Origin: Leptolyngbyaceae cyanobacterium RM1_1_2
GTDB taxonomy: Bacteria > Cyanobacteriota > Cyanobacteriia > Phormidesmidales > Phormidesmidaceae
Assembly (NCBI GenBank): GCA_012032345.1
Contig: JAAUQI010000025.1
Location: 1 to 64,000, forward strand
Reading direction: 5' to 3'
DNA: 64,000 bases
Positions 42,936 through 52,821 of the stretch are shown one piece after another. Under the pieces are notes generated by a model, which was not told the origin of the DNA, did no database searches, and was given only the letters and a program-made list of their open reading frames with translations. A program made the translations under genes and the position numbers. Positions within the stretch are counted from its first letter, which is position 1, and every line of letters starts with the position of its first letter.

Positions 42936-45131
42936 GTGGAATTTAACTTTTTACCCAACCTGCCCAAGTCAGACTTAGACGATCGCACGTTTAAAGAACT
43001 AGTAGACGAATGCATTCTGCGCATTCCCCGCTACTGTCCTGAGTGGACAAACTACAATCCTTCAGATCCCGGCATTACGCTAATTGAGCTGTTTTCCTGG
43101 CTCACCGATCAGATGCTGCTGCGGTTTAATCAAGTGCCTCGTCGCAACTATGTGACGTTTTTGGAAATGCTGGGAATTCGGCTGCAGCCCCCGGTTCCCG
43201 CCCAGACGGAAGTAACGATGTATCTCTCGACGGCTTTAGAAAATCGCTATCAAATTCCAGCCGGTGCCGAAATCGCCACAGAGCGCACTGAGGCCGAAGA
43301 AGCCATTGTTTTTAGCACCAACAGTCCCCTGCTGATTGGCATACCGCGCATTCGGCATTTCCTGACCGCAGAGACCCTAGAACAACAGCCCCAACTGCTG
43401 CGCGATCGCTTTGCCAACCTGTGGACTCAGGCCGATGACGGCTACTGGAGCGGACGAGAACAGCCCGTTTTTGAAGAACTGCCCCAGGTGGGCAACTGCT
43501 TTTATCTGGCGTTTGAACCGGGCGAACCGCTCGATGGCAACGTGATTTCGCTGTCGCTGCAGGGCGAACCTGCCGGATCGACTGGCATCAACCCTGACCA
43601 TCCGCCGCGCCGCTGGGAAGCCTGGGATGGCCAAACCTGGCAGTCCGTCCTGCTGCGAGAGGTGGATGACGGCACTCGCGGCTTTAGCTTTGAGGATGTG
43701 GCCCAGCAGCAGGAGACTGGCGGCATTCGGGAAGCCAGTGTGGTACTGCATATGCCGCTGCAGTGGCCCTCAACTTATTTTTCTACCTACCAGGGACGCT
43801 GGCTGCGCTGTGTCTATACCCAGCCGCAAATGGGGCAGTCGGGCTATCAGCGATCGCCTAAACTAATGGGTCTGGCCACTCGCGCCATCGGCGGTACCGT
43901 GCGGGCCAGCCAGTGTACCCAGATCCGCGATGAGCTGCTCGGGGAAAGCAACGGCACCCCCGGCCAGAGCTTTAGGCTGCAGTCAGAGTCTATTTTGCCC
44001 CGGCAGGCAGACGAGTACCTAGTTGTGACGCCGCCAATGGGCCTGCCCCAGGTCTGGCAGGAGGTGAATGACTTTGCTGAGTCCGGCCCTGAAGATCGTC
44101 ACTATACGCTCGATCCGCTCACGGGTGAGGTGCAGTTTGGCCCGGTGGTACGAGAGTCGTCACAGCTCCGGCAACAGATGCACCTGCGATCCCAGGTGCA
44201 AATGCAGGGACACACGCCGAGTCTAGCCGAACTGGCCGCTGTAGAAACCCTAGAGCGGCAGTATGGCAGGGTACCAGTACGAGGCTCAGTGATTCGCATG
44301 GCCGCCTATCGCACGGGCGGCGGCCAGCAAGGTAACGTCCAGGCCCATTCCATTCGGATTCTCAAAACCGCGATTCCCTATGTCGTCAGCGTCGTCAACC
44401 ACGGGGCTGCCCTAAACGGGGCGGATGCCGAATCTTTAGAGGAAGCGGTGATTCGTGTCCCTAAGCTGCTGCGGACGCGCAACCGGGCAGTCACCCCAGA
44501 AGACTTTGAAACGCTGACGCTGCAGGCGAGTCGCAGCGTTGCCCGGGCCTATTGCCCCGTGGCCCACGGTGCGGCCAGCGAAGCGGGTGTGGTCAATTTA
44601 GTGGTGGTGCCCAAAGCCGATATGCGGCAGATTAGTCGTGGGGAAGGCATCGACCCGGATCAGCTAGCTCTGGGGGATGCCCTCAGGCAGGAAGTCATGG
44701 CTTATCTAAACGAGCGGCGACTTTTGGGCATTCAAATTCGCCTACAGGCTCCTGAGTATGTGGGGGTGGCCGTCCAGACAGAGGTGGGACTAGAGCCAGA
44801 GTACAGCGATCCTCAAGCCCAGCAGGAAATTCTCAGCACGCTACAGATCAAGCTCTATCGCTTTTTGAATCCGCTGACGGGTGGCCCAGACCAGCAAGGC
44901 TGGCGCTTTGGTGCCCCTGTCTACCGATCAGATATTATTGGCTTGTTTCAGCAGACAACAGGCGTGCGCTACCTGGGGACGGTGCTGCTGTTTGAGCTGC
45001 GCCGTCAGGGTCAAAACTGGACGCGGACACTGGCGGCTGACGGCATGATTGATCCGGGGCCGCTGGGCTTAGTCTGTTCTTGGTCTAATCGCTATCTGCG
45101 CTCTAGCCATGCTATTAGCCTGGTGACTTAG
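42936..45131 (+). CDS. CIS baseplate wedge protein, gpJ/gp6-like
   Basis: 731 residues of the putative baseplate assembly protein family (Baseplate_J-like). The start shows NFLPNLPKSDLDDRTFKELV, the conserved YNPSDPGITLIELFSWLTDQ and the beta region QIPAGAEIATERTEAEEAIV; the J core is near RMAAYRTGGGQQGNVQAHS and LLRTRNRAVTPEDFETLTL; the C-terminal wedge-joining part is VYRSDIIGLFQQTTGVRYLG. These proteins form the baseplate ring around the spike. Starts at GTG 42936 with TTTGGAGGG upstream. Confidence 0.9.
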   Translation: MEFNFLPNLPKSDLDDRTFKELVDECILRIPRYCPEWTNYNPSDPGITLIELFSWLTDQMLLRFNQVPRRNYVTFLEMLGIRLQPPVPAQTEVTMYLSTALENRYQIPAGAEIATERTEAEEAIVFSTNSPLLIGIPRIRHFLTAETLEQQPQLLRDRFANLWTQADDGYWSGREQPVFEELPQVGNCFYLAFEPGEPLDGNVISLSLQGEPAGSTGINPDHPPRRWEAWDGQTWQSVLLREVDDGTRGFSFEDVAQQQETGGIREASVVLHMPLQWPSTYFSTYQGRWLRCVYTQPQMGQSGYQRSPKLMGLATRAIGGTVRASQCTQIRDELLGESNGTPGQSFRLQSESILPRQADEYLVVTPPMGLPQVWQEVNDFAESGPEDRHYTLDPLTGEVQFGPVVRESSQLRQQMHLRSQVQMQGHTPSLAELAAVETLERQYGRVPVRGSVIRMAAYRTGGGQQGNVQAHSIRILKTAIPYVVSVVNHGAALNGADAESLEEAVIRVPKLLRTRNRAVTPEDFETLTLQASRSVARAYCPVAHGAASEAGVVNLVVVPKADMRQISRGEGIDPDQLALGDALRQEVMAYLNERRLLGIQIRLQAPEYVGVAVQTEVGLEPEYSDPQAQQEILSTLQIKLYRFLNPLTGGPDQQGWRFGAPVYRSDIIGLFQQTTGVRYLGTVLLFELRRQGQNWTRTLAADGMIDPGPLGLVCSWSNRYLRSSHAISLVT

Positions 45132-45140
45132 GGAGGCATC

Positions 45141-46202
45141 ATGAGTCAGGCCCAATCCAGCCATCTCCTAGCTTTAACCCTCACCCCAATGCAGACGCTA
45201 GAAGCCTATCCTGCACAGGGGGCAGCAACTTGGCTGGCAGATGCCGCTACAGACGTTACCGGGGTGCCCCAGCTTCAGGTCTGCCCGGGTGAACCCAGTG
45301 AAATTGTGGTGCAGATTAAAAATCAAAGCGATCGCCCGCTGCACCTGAATTTGCAAACCGCCGGAGACTTTCCGCCCCACTGGTGTCAGATCGGCACAGA
45401 AGGTGCAGAGCTACTCCCAGGCCAGCAAATGGACGCGGTTCTCTACTTTGAAATTGCCGCTAATTTTTTTGAAGACTCGCTGGCGCTTGGCCCCCAGTCC
45501 CAGATTAAGATTGACTACCAGGGACAGCTTTACATCTATTCAGTTCACCCTGAGAACGGTCAGCGGCAGCAAATTAGCAGCGCTGTCTTTCAAATTTTTG
45601 TGCGCCCCCGAACGCTCTATCCCCAGTTTTTGCCAGCGCTTTACCGAGAAGTTGACTTTATTGGGCGCTTGCTAAAAATCTTTGAGCAGGCTTTTGAACC
45701 TGCCGTCGGCACGCTAGATACGCTCTGGGCCTATCTCAACCCGCTGACGGCCCCTGAAACCCTGCTGCCCTTTTTAGCCTACTGGGTGGGCTGGCCCAGC
45801 GGTGGGCCGTGGGAGGTAGCCAAACAGCGGCGCTTGATTTACCACGCTATGGAAATCTACCGCTGGCGCGGCACCCAGCGGGGACTGCGGCTTTATTTAC
45901 ATCTCTATACAGGTTTGCCCCTAGAGGAACCTGAAAGGCCACCAGAGCAGCAGCCGATCTGTATAGAAGAGCAGTTTACCCAGGGGTTTGTCATGGGAGC
46001 GGCGGCGCTGGGTCAAGAAGCCAGACTGGGTGGGGGGCGGCCTTTTCATTTTATTGTGCGGCTGCGATCGCCTCGGCCTGAGCAAATTGATTCGGCGCTG
46101 GTACACACCATAATCCGTCAAGAAAAACCCGCTTTCTGTACCTACGAACTCTCTGTAGAATTAGCCAGCGCAGCGTTCGCCAGTCCTAGCCTCCCCAGCT
46201 AG
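45141..46202 (+). CDS. CIS baseplate protein, phage tail protein I-like, with N-terminal beta domain
   Basis: 353 residues. The first about 150 form an Ig-like beta domain (QLQVCPGEPSEIVVQIKNQS, QQMDAVLYFEIAANFF). The tail-protein-I (P2 gpI/Cis12-like) domain follows: RTLYPQFLPALYREVDFIGR, LLKIFEQAFEPAVGTLDTLW, LPFLAYWVGWPSGGPWEVAK, YRWRGTQRGLRLYLHLYTG. It binds the J-like protein in the wedge. It follows gpJ by nine bases. The Ig-like extension is longer than in phages and resembles the accessory proteins downstream. Confidence 0.85.
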   Translation: MSQAQSSHLLALTLTPMQTLEAYPAQGAATWLADAATDVTGVPQLQVCPGEPSEIVVQIKNQSDRPLHLNLQTAGDFPPHWCQIGTEGAELLPGQQMDAVLYFEIAANFFEDSLALGPQSQIKIDYQGQLYIYSVHPENGQRQQISSAVFQIFVRPRTLYPQFLPALYREVDFIGRLLKIFEQAFEPAVGTLDTLWAYLNPLTAPETLLPFLAYWVGWPSGGPWEVAKQRRLIYHAMEIYRWRGTQRGLRLYLHLYTGLPLEEPERPPEQQPICIEEQFTQGFVMGAAALGQEARLGGGRPFHFIVRLRSPRPEQIDSALVHTIIRQEKPAFCTYELSVELASAAFASPSLPS

Positions 46203-46233
46203 CCTTTCACAGTAGCCCCTGACTGTTTCTATC

Positions 46234-47669
46234 ATGACGCCAATCCGCCCATCTAAAGCTATGCCTGAGCCTGTCTCATTTCCGCCTGTTCAAGCCTTTG
46301 AGCGCCTGCAAATTGAGGATGGCTTGCTGATTACGGCAGAGCGCTGGCAGCAGGCCCATAACTATCACCGTCAGCGCCAGAATTTTCATTTTCAGTCTCT
46401 GAGTCGAGCCGGTATTGTCTGCGGATTGGGTGTCTCGGTGATTCCGGCCCCGGCGAGTATTGAGGCCCGCTACCGGGATCAGCGCTGGGTACAGGTGCAG
46501 GCCGGAGTCGCTATCGATCCAGAGGGCAATCCCATTGTGGTGCCCCAGCCAGAGGCTTTTCGAATTGAGCTAGAGCCGACGGCAGGCAGCACGGAAATGG
46601 TTTTTTTGGTGGTGAGCTATGTCGATCCTGATCAGCTGCGGCAGCAACCCAGGCAAGCGCAGGTACGAGAGCAGTTCCGCATTGTGGAGACGACCCATCC
46701 AGGGCCACTGGATGTGGAGCTGTGTCGCCTGTGCCTCACCCCTGATACCGTGCAGCTTCGTAATGCTCTCAACGTCTTTAATCCCCTGCCCAACGAAATA
46801 GACCTGCGCCACCGCCACCTGGCTCAGCCCCGAGCGCTTTACTCAGCTCAGGTTGCCTATCTGCAGACGGGCACCGCTCTAGACGAGGCTCTATCGCTGG
46901 GCCTGATCTGTCTGCTGCAGGCCACTGAGGCTCTGTTTCCCAAACTTCAAGCGATCGCACCGCCAACGGAGCTATCAGCAGCGGCGATCGCTACTGCCGA
47001 TCTCTCCGCCTTTGATCTGTTCTATACCCCCCGAAGCGCTTTGCAAAGCCTGACCGTAGATGCCACCAAGACGCTTAAAACCTATCTGCAGCAAGGGGGG
47101 CTGCTGCTGATTACAGTTGATTTCGATGAAACCAAAATTGATGAGCTGAGCGCTCTGCGGCAGGAGCTGCAGGTGGCTCTAGAAGGGCTAGAAAGTGATA
47201 CCGAAATTAGCGCTATGCAGCAGCAGCTAACCGCTGAAATTCGGGCGATTGAGGCTGATATTGAGCAACAGTTACAAAACGTGATCCAGTCACTGCAGCC
47301 CTTTGCTCAACTGGTGGGCAATCCCCTAGACGGTTCCGGCCAGATCCAGGCTCAGCATCCGCTGCGGCTGCAGCCCTTTTGTTTGCTCAACTGCCAGCGC
47401 TGGCTAACCAACCGATTACGCTGAGATACTGGCAGGGTATTGTGCTGATGATTGGCAATTTGGCTCTGGCCTGGGGGCCAGATGAGACCCTGCAACAAAC
47501 CCGTGAAAGCCTGCGCACGGCCCACGAACTGGGTATTAATCTGCTGTATTTTGCGACGCGACGACGGCACCTGCTGGGTTTACAGCGGCCTGATGTCAGC
47601 GCTGGCAGCACAGCCGCCCAGCCCAGCCTGAGCGAGCGGGTCAGCAGGGAGCCAGGGAATTATGAGTAG
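46234..47669 (+). CDS. CIS-associated protein with C-terminal DUF4159-like domain, frameshifted
   Basis: Two overlapping frames: 46234-47424 and 47379-47669. The first ends HPLRLQPFCLLNCQRWL; the second supplies FAQLPALANQPITLRYWQG. The span is 478 codons plus two bases, so adding one T in the TTTT at about 47371-47374 yields PFLFAQLPALANQP and a 478-residue protein. N-terminal part (GLLITAERWQQAHNYHRQRQ, VQVQAGVAIDPEGNPIVVPQ) looks like a phage-tail/baseplate accessory domain. The C-terminal half (FDLFYTPRSALQSL, LQQGGLLLITVDF, IVLMIGNLALAWG, AHELGINLLYFATRRRHLLG) resembles DUF4159, a Rossmann/class-I glutamine-amidotransferase-like fold. The role is unknown; operon position ties it to the baseplate. 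I favour a sequence error over inactivation. Confidence 0.65.
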
Positions 47670-49916
47670 GCAAATTAGCACCGAAGTTTCTGCCCAGGTT
47701 CTGCACTATGAGCCGAGCGGCCCACCCGTCAGTTTTGAGCTGGTGGTGTATAACGACAGTCCTCAGTTTGCCACGTTTCAGCTAGAGCTATCGGCAGCTG
47801 GGGCTGACAATCAGCCCCAGCAAGAGTGGTATCGCATCGCGCCATCGGTGTCTTCAAAACTGCCCAGCGGCGATCGCGCTCGATTTACGGTTGAAATTTA
47901 TTCAATTCCGCCGATTCCAGGGGGCTTTACTGGCACAATGAACCTGACGGTGCGGGTGTTTTCAATGGAGCTGCGCGATGAAGACCGCCAGGTGCTGCGG
48001 CTGGTAATTGCAGGCTCAGGCATTCTATCCCCTAAGCTGACCATGCCGACCCGGCAGTTCAAGGTCTATCCTGACAGCCAGCTAGAGCTTTCGCTTGATG
48101 TTTACAATCCCAACCCCCAGTCTGCCGACATCGCCGTTGCAATTGACGGTATTCCCGCCAGCTGGTTTCCTGACGGGGCCGAAAAACGGCTGCATCTGAG
48201 AGCAGGCGAGACCGCTAACAGTGTCTTTCTCTGCCGGATTCCAGCGCCTGTCAAAGCCGCGAGCCAGGTCTATGGGTTTACGGTAGAGGCGGCTCAGCCC
48301 TCGGCGCTACCCGCTCAGCTTCAGGGAGGGCTAACAGTCTTACCCAAGGGCTTTGTGGAATTTCACTATGTTCCTCTGCGGCAGCAGATGCCGAGCCGTC
48401 CGGGACGCTGGCGTAACCCCCGAGACAGTGTGAGCAGCTATGAGATTGCCTGCCTGAACCAGAGCAACCTGGCCCAAGAGATTACCGTTGACGTCTTTTA
48501 TCAAAATCCGCGTGAGGAACGCCGTCGTCAGCTAGCCGAGGCCGATCACGCCGAACTGATGACGACCTTTAAGGCGGCTGAATCTGGGGCTGAATCTGAA
48601 TCTGAGGCTGGGGCTGATACCGTCCTATTCCCACCACCCAAAAACGCGCTGGTAATCCAGCCCAACCCAGCTCAGGTAGGTGTGGGCGATCGCCAGAAAC
48701 TCCAGCTAGAGGTTTATCGCCGCCTGCCCTGGCTGGGCTGGCCTCGGCGTCAGCGCCTGCTGGTTCAGGCCAAGGCTGATTCGGAGCTAGAGCTGCGCCA
48801 GCATCAGCAGGTACTAGAGCTGGATATATTCCCGGTGCTGCCCTTTTGGTTGCAGCTCTTGGTGAGTTTAGCTGGCCTTTTGCTGGTGGGCCTGACGTGG
48901 TGGCTGCTGACCCACCAGGGACACAGCGGCCCGGTGAATTCGCTGCAGCTTAGCGGGCGCGCTGACGAAGCCGTCAGCGCCTCTGATGACCAGACGCTGA
49001 GGCTTTGGCAGGTCAGAGGCCGCAAGCTCAGTCCTGAAGCGGTGCTCTATAAAGGCGATAAAGCCATCCGGGTCGTGCGCTACCGGCCAGTAGACAATAA
49101 CTGGGTGTGGGCGGGGTTTGAGAACGGGGATATCCAGGGCTGGAACCTGCTCAATCAGCAGCAGTTTTTCTACTCCTACCGCCAGGACGATCGGGTGTTT
49201 GACCTGGCCTTGAGCCGAGATGCGCGATCGCTCTTTAGCGGTCACGGCAGCGGTCTGGTACTGCAGTGGGACATTTCGCCCGCCAACCTCAGCGCTACCC
49301 GCAGCGAACCCGATCGCGGCTTTGAGGTAGATTTTGCCGTGCAGTCTCTAGCTCTAGTCGGGCCGAGAGAAGATCATCTGCGATCGCCGGACGCTATAAC
49401 CAGCTGGTTTTGCTTAACTTAGCTGACGAGTCTATTCGCAGCGTAGACTACCGGGCGGGCAGCAGCAACGACTATATCTTTAGCCTTAGTGCAGCGCTAG
49501 AGAAACCCAACCTGCTAGCCACTGCAGATAATCGCGGCTATATCACCCTCTGGAATCTCTCGGCCTGCCTAACCTCTGCTGCCCCCTGCGAGATCAGCGA
49601 TGAATGGTCTACGGGCCACAACGGCGAAGCCGCCAGAGCCGTTGCCCTGTCTGACGATGGCTGCTATCTGGCTAGCGTCGGTGACGATGGGCGAGCAATG
49701 CTGTGGCCGCTGACCAGTGGGGGCACTCGCCGCCCCGATGAGGCCGAAGGTAGAGTGCTGCGACGCTCAGAACAGCCGCTCAATGCGGTAGACGTGATGC
49801 AAAATCAAGACCGGCTACTGGTCGTCAGCGGGGGAGATAACGCAGAAGTGAACCTGAGAACTGTTAAGGTGAGCAATGGTCAACTACCCCCAGGACAGTG
49901 CAGTAACGGCAACTAG
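47662..49916 (+). CDS. Ig-like/transmembrane/WD40 propeller protein of the CIS operon, frameshifted
   Basis: 47662-49422 and 49410-49916 are in different frames; adding one base in CTGCGATCGCC near 49378-49388 joins them as LAIAGRYNQLVLLNLADESI and gives 751 residues. Order: Ig-like/NEW3-type beta domains (about 1-240), a linker rich in Glu/Ser, a membrane helix FWLQLLVSLAGLLLVGLTWW (about 394-413), then about six WD40-like blades (VNSLQLSGRADEAVSASDDQ, LRLWQVRG, GYITLWNLS, LASVGDDGRAMLWPL). The propeller and the Ig part lie on opposite sides of the membrane. It overlaps the preceding gene by eight bases. It could anchor the baseplate and read a signal; that is inference. Confidence 0.7.
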
Positions 49917-49970
49917 AAGTGCTTTAGCCAGCAGCTACCCAGAGCCACCTAACAGCGAAGCAGAACGGCA

Positions 49971-52766
49971 ATGACAGATGATCAGGCCAATCTAAATTCC
50001 GGCACCCGTGGAGCTACCAGCCTCCAGGCCAGCCCAGGCATGGCCGAGATTGCGGCGCTACCCGATGAGCAGCGCCAGCTCATGTTTTGGCTGGTGCGGC
50101 AGGAAGCCGTGCAGTTTGAGCAGGTCATGAGCGTGCTAAATCGTCCTGCCGGTGAAGTTCGAGGCATTCTTTCGGCGCTGGTGCAGCAGGGGCTGGTAGC
50201 GCCGATAGGTGAAAACGCTTATCAGGCGTTAGCACCGGCCTCCCCCCCGGTTCAGCTAGCAGACAGTATGCTGCAGGCATTGACGCCGGGTAAACCGCTG
50301 GCGGTAATTCTTAATTCTTCCGGGCGCGATACGGTGACCCCCGGCGACTCCTTTGAGCTAGGCGTCACGGTCAGCAACCGGGGCAGTCGCAGCGCCGTAA
50401 TTAACGTCTTTTTAGACGACCTCTCGCCGGTACTGCGGCCCTGGTGCAAAGCTGTTCAAGAATATCTGGCCTTGGCACCCGACCAGAGCGGCGAAGTCTT
50501 CTTTAGCTTTCAGGTACCCCCAGAGGCGCTGCCCGGTTTGCTGGGCTATGTGCTGATTGTAGATTCTCCCCAGCATTACCCGGAGTATCCACCCGCTCGT
50601 TATAACCTGCAGCTCCAGGTTTTGCCTTCAGATACAACCAGCCTTGAGGCCAATGATCCAACCTTTGCGGTAGCCCCTTTTACTGCCCCAGATGCCCCAG
50701 CAGCTATTGCGCCAGGGGGTGTCCTGCAAATTCAGGTGCAGGTCTATAACCGCTCAGAGCGAGTCGATCGCTTTCGTTTGGCCTGCACGGACTTACCCAA
50801 TGACTGGTTTAGCATTACCTATCCGCAAGATACCAGAGGCTTGGGGCTGATTGTACAGACCGATAGCCTGGGGCTAAATCCCGGCGATCGCGGCGAAATA
50901 TTGCTGGCCGTTACGCCTCCAGCAGATGCGATCGCAGGCAGCTATGTACCCACGCTGCGGCTTTACTCAGAGAACAACCCAGAGCTGGGTTTGCTGGCAA
51001 TGGTCTACCTGCAGGTATCACCCATTTATCTGCTGCAGACTGAGCTAAAGACTCTGGTAGGTCAGGTGCGTCACCAGCCCGCCCGCTTTGAGCTACAGTT
51101 TGTCAACAACGGCAACCTGCAAAGAGATCTGCTGCTGCAGGCCAGTAGCTTAGATGAAGCGGGCCTGTGCGACTACACCCTCAGCGCCGATGCCGTCACG
51201 CTAGCTCCCTGGCAAACAGCCTATATTGAGCTACGAGGACAGCCCCAGCGCTGGTGGCGACGACCGTTTTTTGGTTTGGGGCGAATTCTGAATTTTCGAG
51301 TTGATATCAGCGATCGCCAGCAGTTTCCCCTACCTCAAAGCTCTCTGCAGGGGTACCTAACCTGGCTGGCCCGTCCTTGGTGGCAGCTTTTGCTGCTGGT
51401 GCTGGCGGGTTTGGGCATTTTGGCAACGCTGATCTGGCTGATCTGGTGGCTATTCTTTCGCCCTCCCACCACTCCCAAAATCCTGGAATTTTTAGCCGAA
51501 GATGCCCGTTACTCAGCGCTCAACCAGGATATTGCCCGGGTGGGCTGGCAGATAGAGCATCCAGAGCGGGTGCGATCGCTGAAAATTACGGGCTATTCTC
51601 CAGAAGGCACGCTCATCAGCGGCCCCCTCACCTATGATTTTTCTCAAGGCTTACCGATAACGCTGGCGGCTTTTTGCGACCAAGACAAAGTCATCCTCAC
51701 CTGCCGCAACGTCCGTACCGATGCCCGCCAGCCGGGAGAATACGTGTTTGAGCTAACTATCGTACCGGGTGGCCGTCTGCGACGACAGATTGAATCCCAG
51801 CGCACCAGCAACGTGGTGATTGACGCCGTCCCCCTGCCCAGCGTGCTCGAACTTGTGGCTGGACAAACGCTCTACCGCGAAATCGGCAGCCAGCCCGTTG
51901 CCAATGATCCACGCCCAGAGCAGCAGGCTCCGGCTGTTACCCTAGAGGGCGTGCAGCTCAACTGGGTGGTGACTAATCCAAAGCAGCTGCAGGCACTGCT
52001 GCTTACCGTGCGCAATAGCGAAGATACGGTGCTGGGTGGACGGCGCTACCCGCTGCGTAACTCAGAATCTGGGGCGCTAGAGCTGCCAGAGGCACTGCAG
52101 AACCGGTGCCAAATCGGCAATGTTTTGGTCTGCCGAGATGTGCCTACGGGCATTTTTCAGGTGGGAGACTATACTTTTGAGCTGGTGGCTGTGCCCTTAG
52201 GGTCAGTAGGGGCAGATCTCAACCAGGAACTAGAGCCACAGCAGACTGAACCCATCAAAATTGCACCGCGATCGCCCCGCCTTGTCTCCTTTCAAATCAA
52301 CGGTCAAGAAGCCGCACCCAAGTATTTGCTGCCCATTGATCAGGGACAGCCTGTTCCTGTGATTACGGTAACCTGGCAGGTAGACGGGGGCCAGACCACG
52401 ACGGTTGATTTGCAGCCGTCACCGGGAACGGTACCGCTGCGCGGCGGTGTGCGCTATCCCTTAGGGACTGAGCCAGGCACAACGATGCTTATTCTACAGG
52501 TCAGCAACGGCGTTGACGAGCCAATCAAGCGCTCAGTGGTGATTCAAACCTTTGATCCGACCCCCAGCGATCCGGCGGCTGAGGCAGCGGCAGCAGCGGC
52601 AGCAGCGATCGCCAATAGTCAGCAGCAGCAGCAGGCTGGCAGCAGCGGTAGTGGCAGCGGCAGGGGTGCCGATGAGACGCCCCCTGCCCCCCCGGCTCTA
52701 GGGGCACCCACCCCCATCAATCCAGAACGACTCTCCCCGGCTGAAACGCCGCCCCAGTTTGACTAA
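49971..52766 (+). CDS. Winged-helix/Ig-like/transmembrane/Ig-like protein of the CIS operon
   Basis: 931 residues. Residues about 20-90 look like a winged helix (LPDEQRQLMFWLVRQEAVQF, RGILSALVQQGLVAPIGENA). Several CARDB/NEW3-like beta domains follow (VTVSNRGSRSAVINVFLDDL, PGGVLQIQVQVYNRSERVDR, YLQVSPIYLLQTELKTLVG). One strong membrane helix is at about 467-493 (LLLLVLAGLGILATLIWLIW), then three more beta domains, an Ala-run, a QQQQQ/Ser/Gly stretch and a Pro-rich end. It is the last gene of the operon. Both large accessory proteins share the beta-membrane architecture, so they may form one complex. A DNA-binding role for the winged helix is not implied. Confidence 0.8.
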   Translation: MTDDQANLNSGTRGATSLQASPGMAEIAALPDEQRQLMFWLVRQEAVQFEQVMSVLNRPAGEVRGILSALVQQGLVAPIGENAYQALAPASPPVQLADSMLQALTPGKPLAVILNSSGRDTVTPGDSFELGVTVSNRGSRSAVINVFLDDLSPVLRPWCKAVQEYLALAPDQSGEVFFSFQVPPEALPGLLGYVLIVDSPQHYPEYPPARYNLQLQVLPSDTTSLEANDPTFAVAPFTAPDAPAAIAPGGVLQIQVQVYNRSERVDRFRLACTDLPNDWFSITYPQDTRGLGLIVQTDSLGLNPGDRGEILLAVTPPADAIAGSYVPTLRLYSENNPELGLLAMVYLQVSPIYLLQTELKTLVGQVRHQPARFELQFVNNGNLQRDLLLQASSLDEAGLCDYTLSADAVTLAPWQTAYIELRGQPQRWWRRPFFGLGRILNFRVDISDRQQFPLPQSSLQGYLTWLARPWWQLLLLVLAGLGILATLIWLIWWLFFRPPTTPKILEFLAEDARYSALNQDIARVGWQIEHPERVRSLKITGYSPEGTLISGPLTYDFSQGLPITLAAFCDQDKVILTCRNVRTDARQPGEYVFELTIVPGGRLRRQIESQRTSNVVIDAVPLPSVLELVAGQTLYREIGSQPVANDPRPEQQAPAVTLEGVQLNWVVTNPKQLQALLLTVRNSEDTVLGGRRYPLRNSESGALELPEALQNRCQIGNVLVCRDVPTGIFQVGDYTFELVAVPLGSVGADLNQELEPQQTEPIKIAPRSPRLVSFQINGQEAAPKYLLPIDQGQPVPVITVTWQVDGGQTTTVDLQPSPGTVPLRGGVRYPLGTEPGTTMLILQVSNGVDEPIKRSVVIQTFDPTPSDPAAEAAAAAAAAIANSQQQQQAGSSGSGSGRGADETPPAPPALGAPTPINPERLSPAETPPQFD

Positions 52767-52821
52767 GACCGATGCAGCCAAGAAAACGCGACCCAGAAAA
52801 ATACGCGCCACCAGAAAATCT

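Noticed and set aside
42490-46202. Remnant prophage
   Set aside because: Only baseplate-type genes occur, with no integrase, capsid, terminase, portal or lysis gene, and the accessory genes are membrane proteins typical of CIS-like loci.
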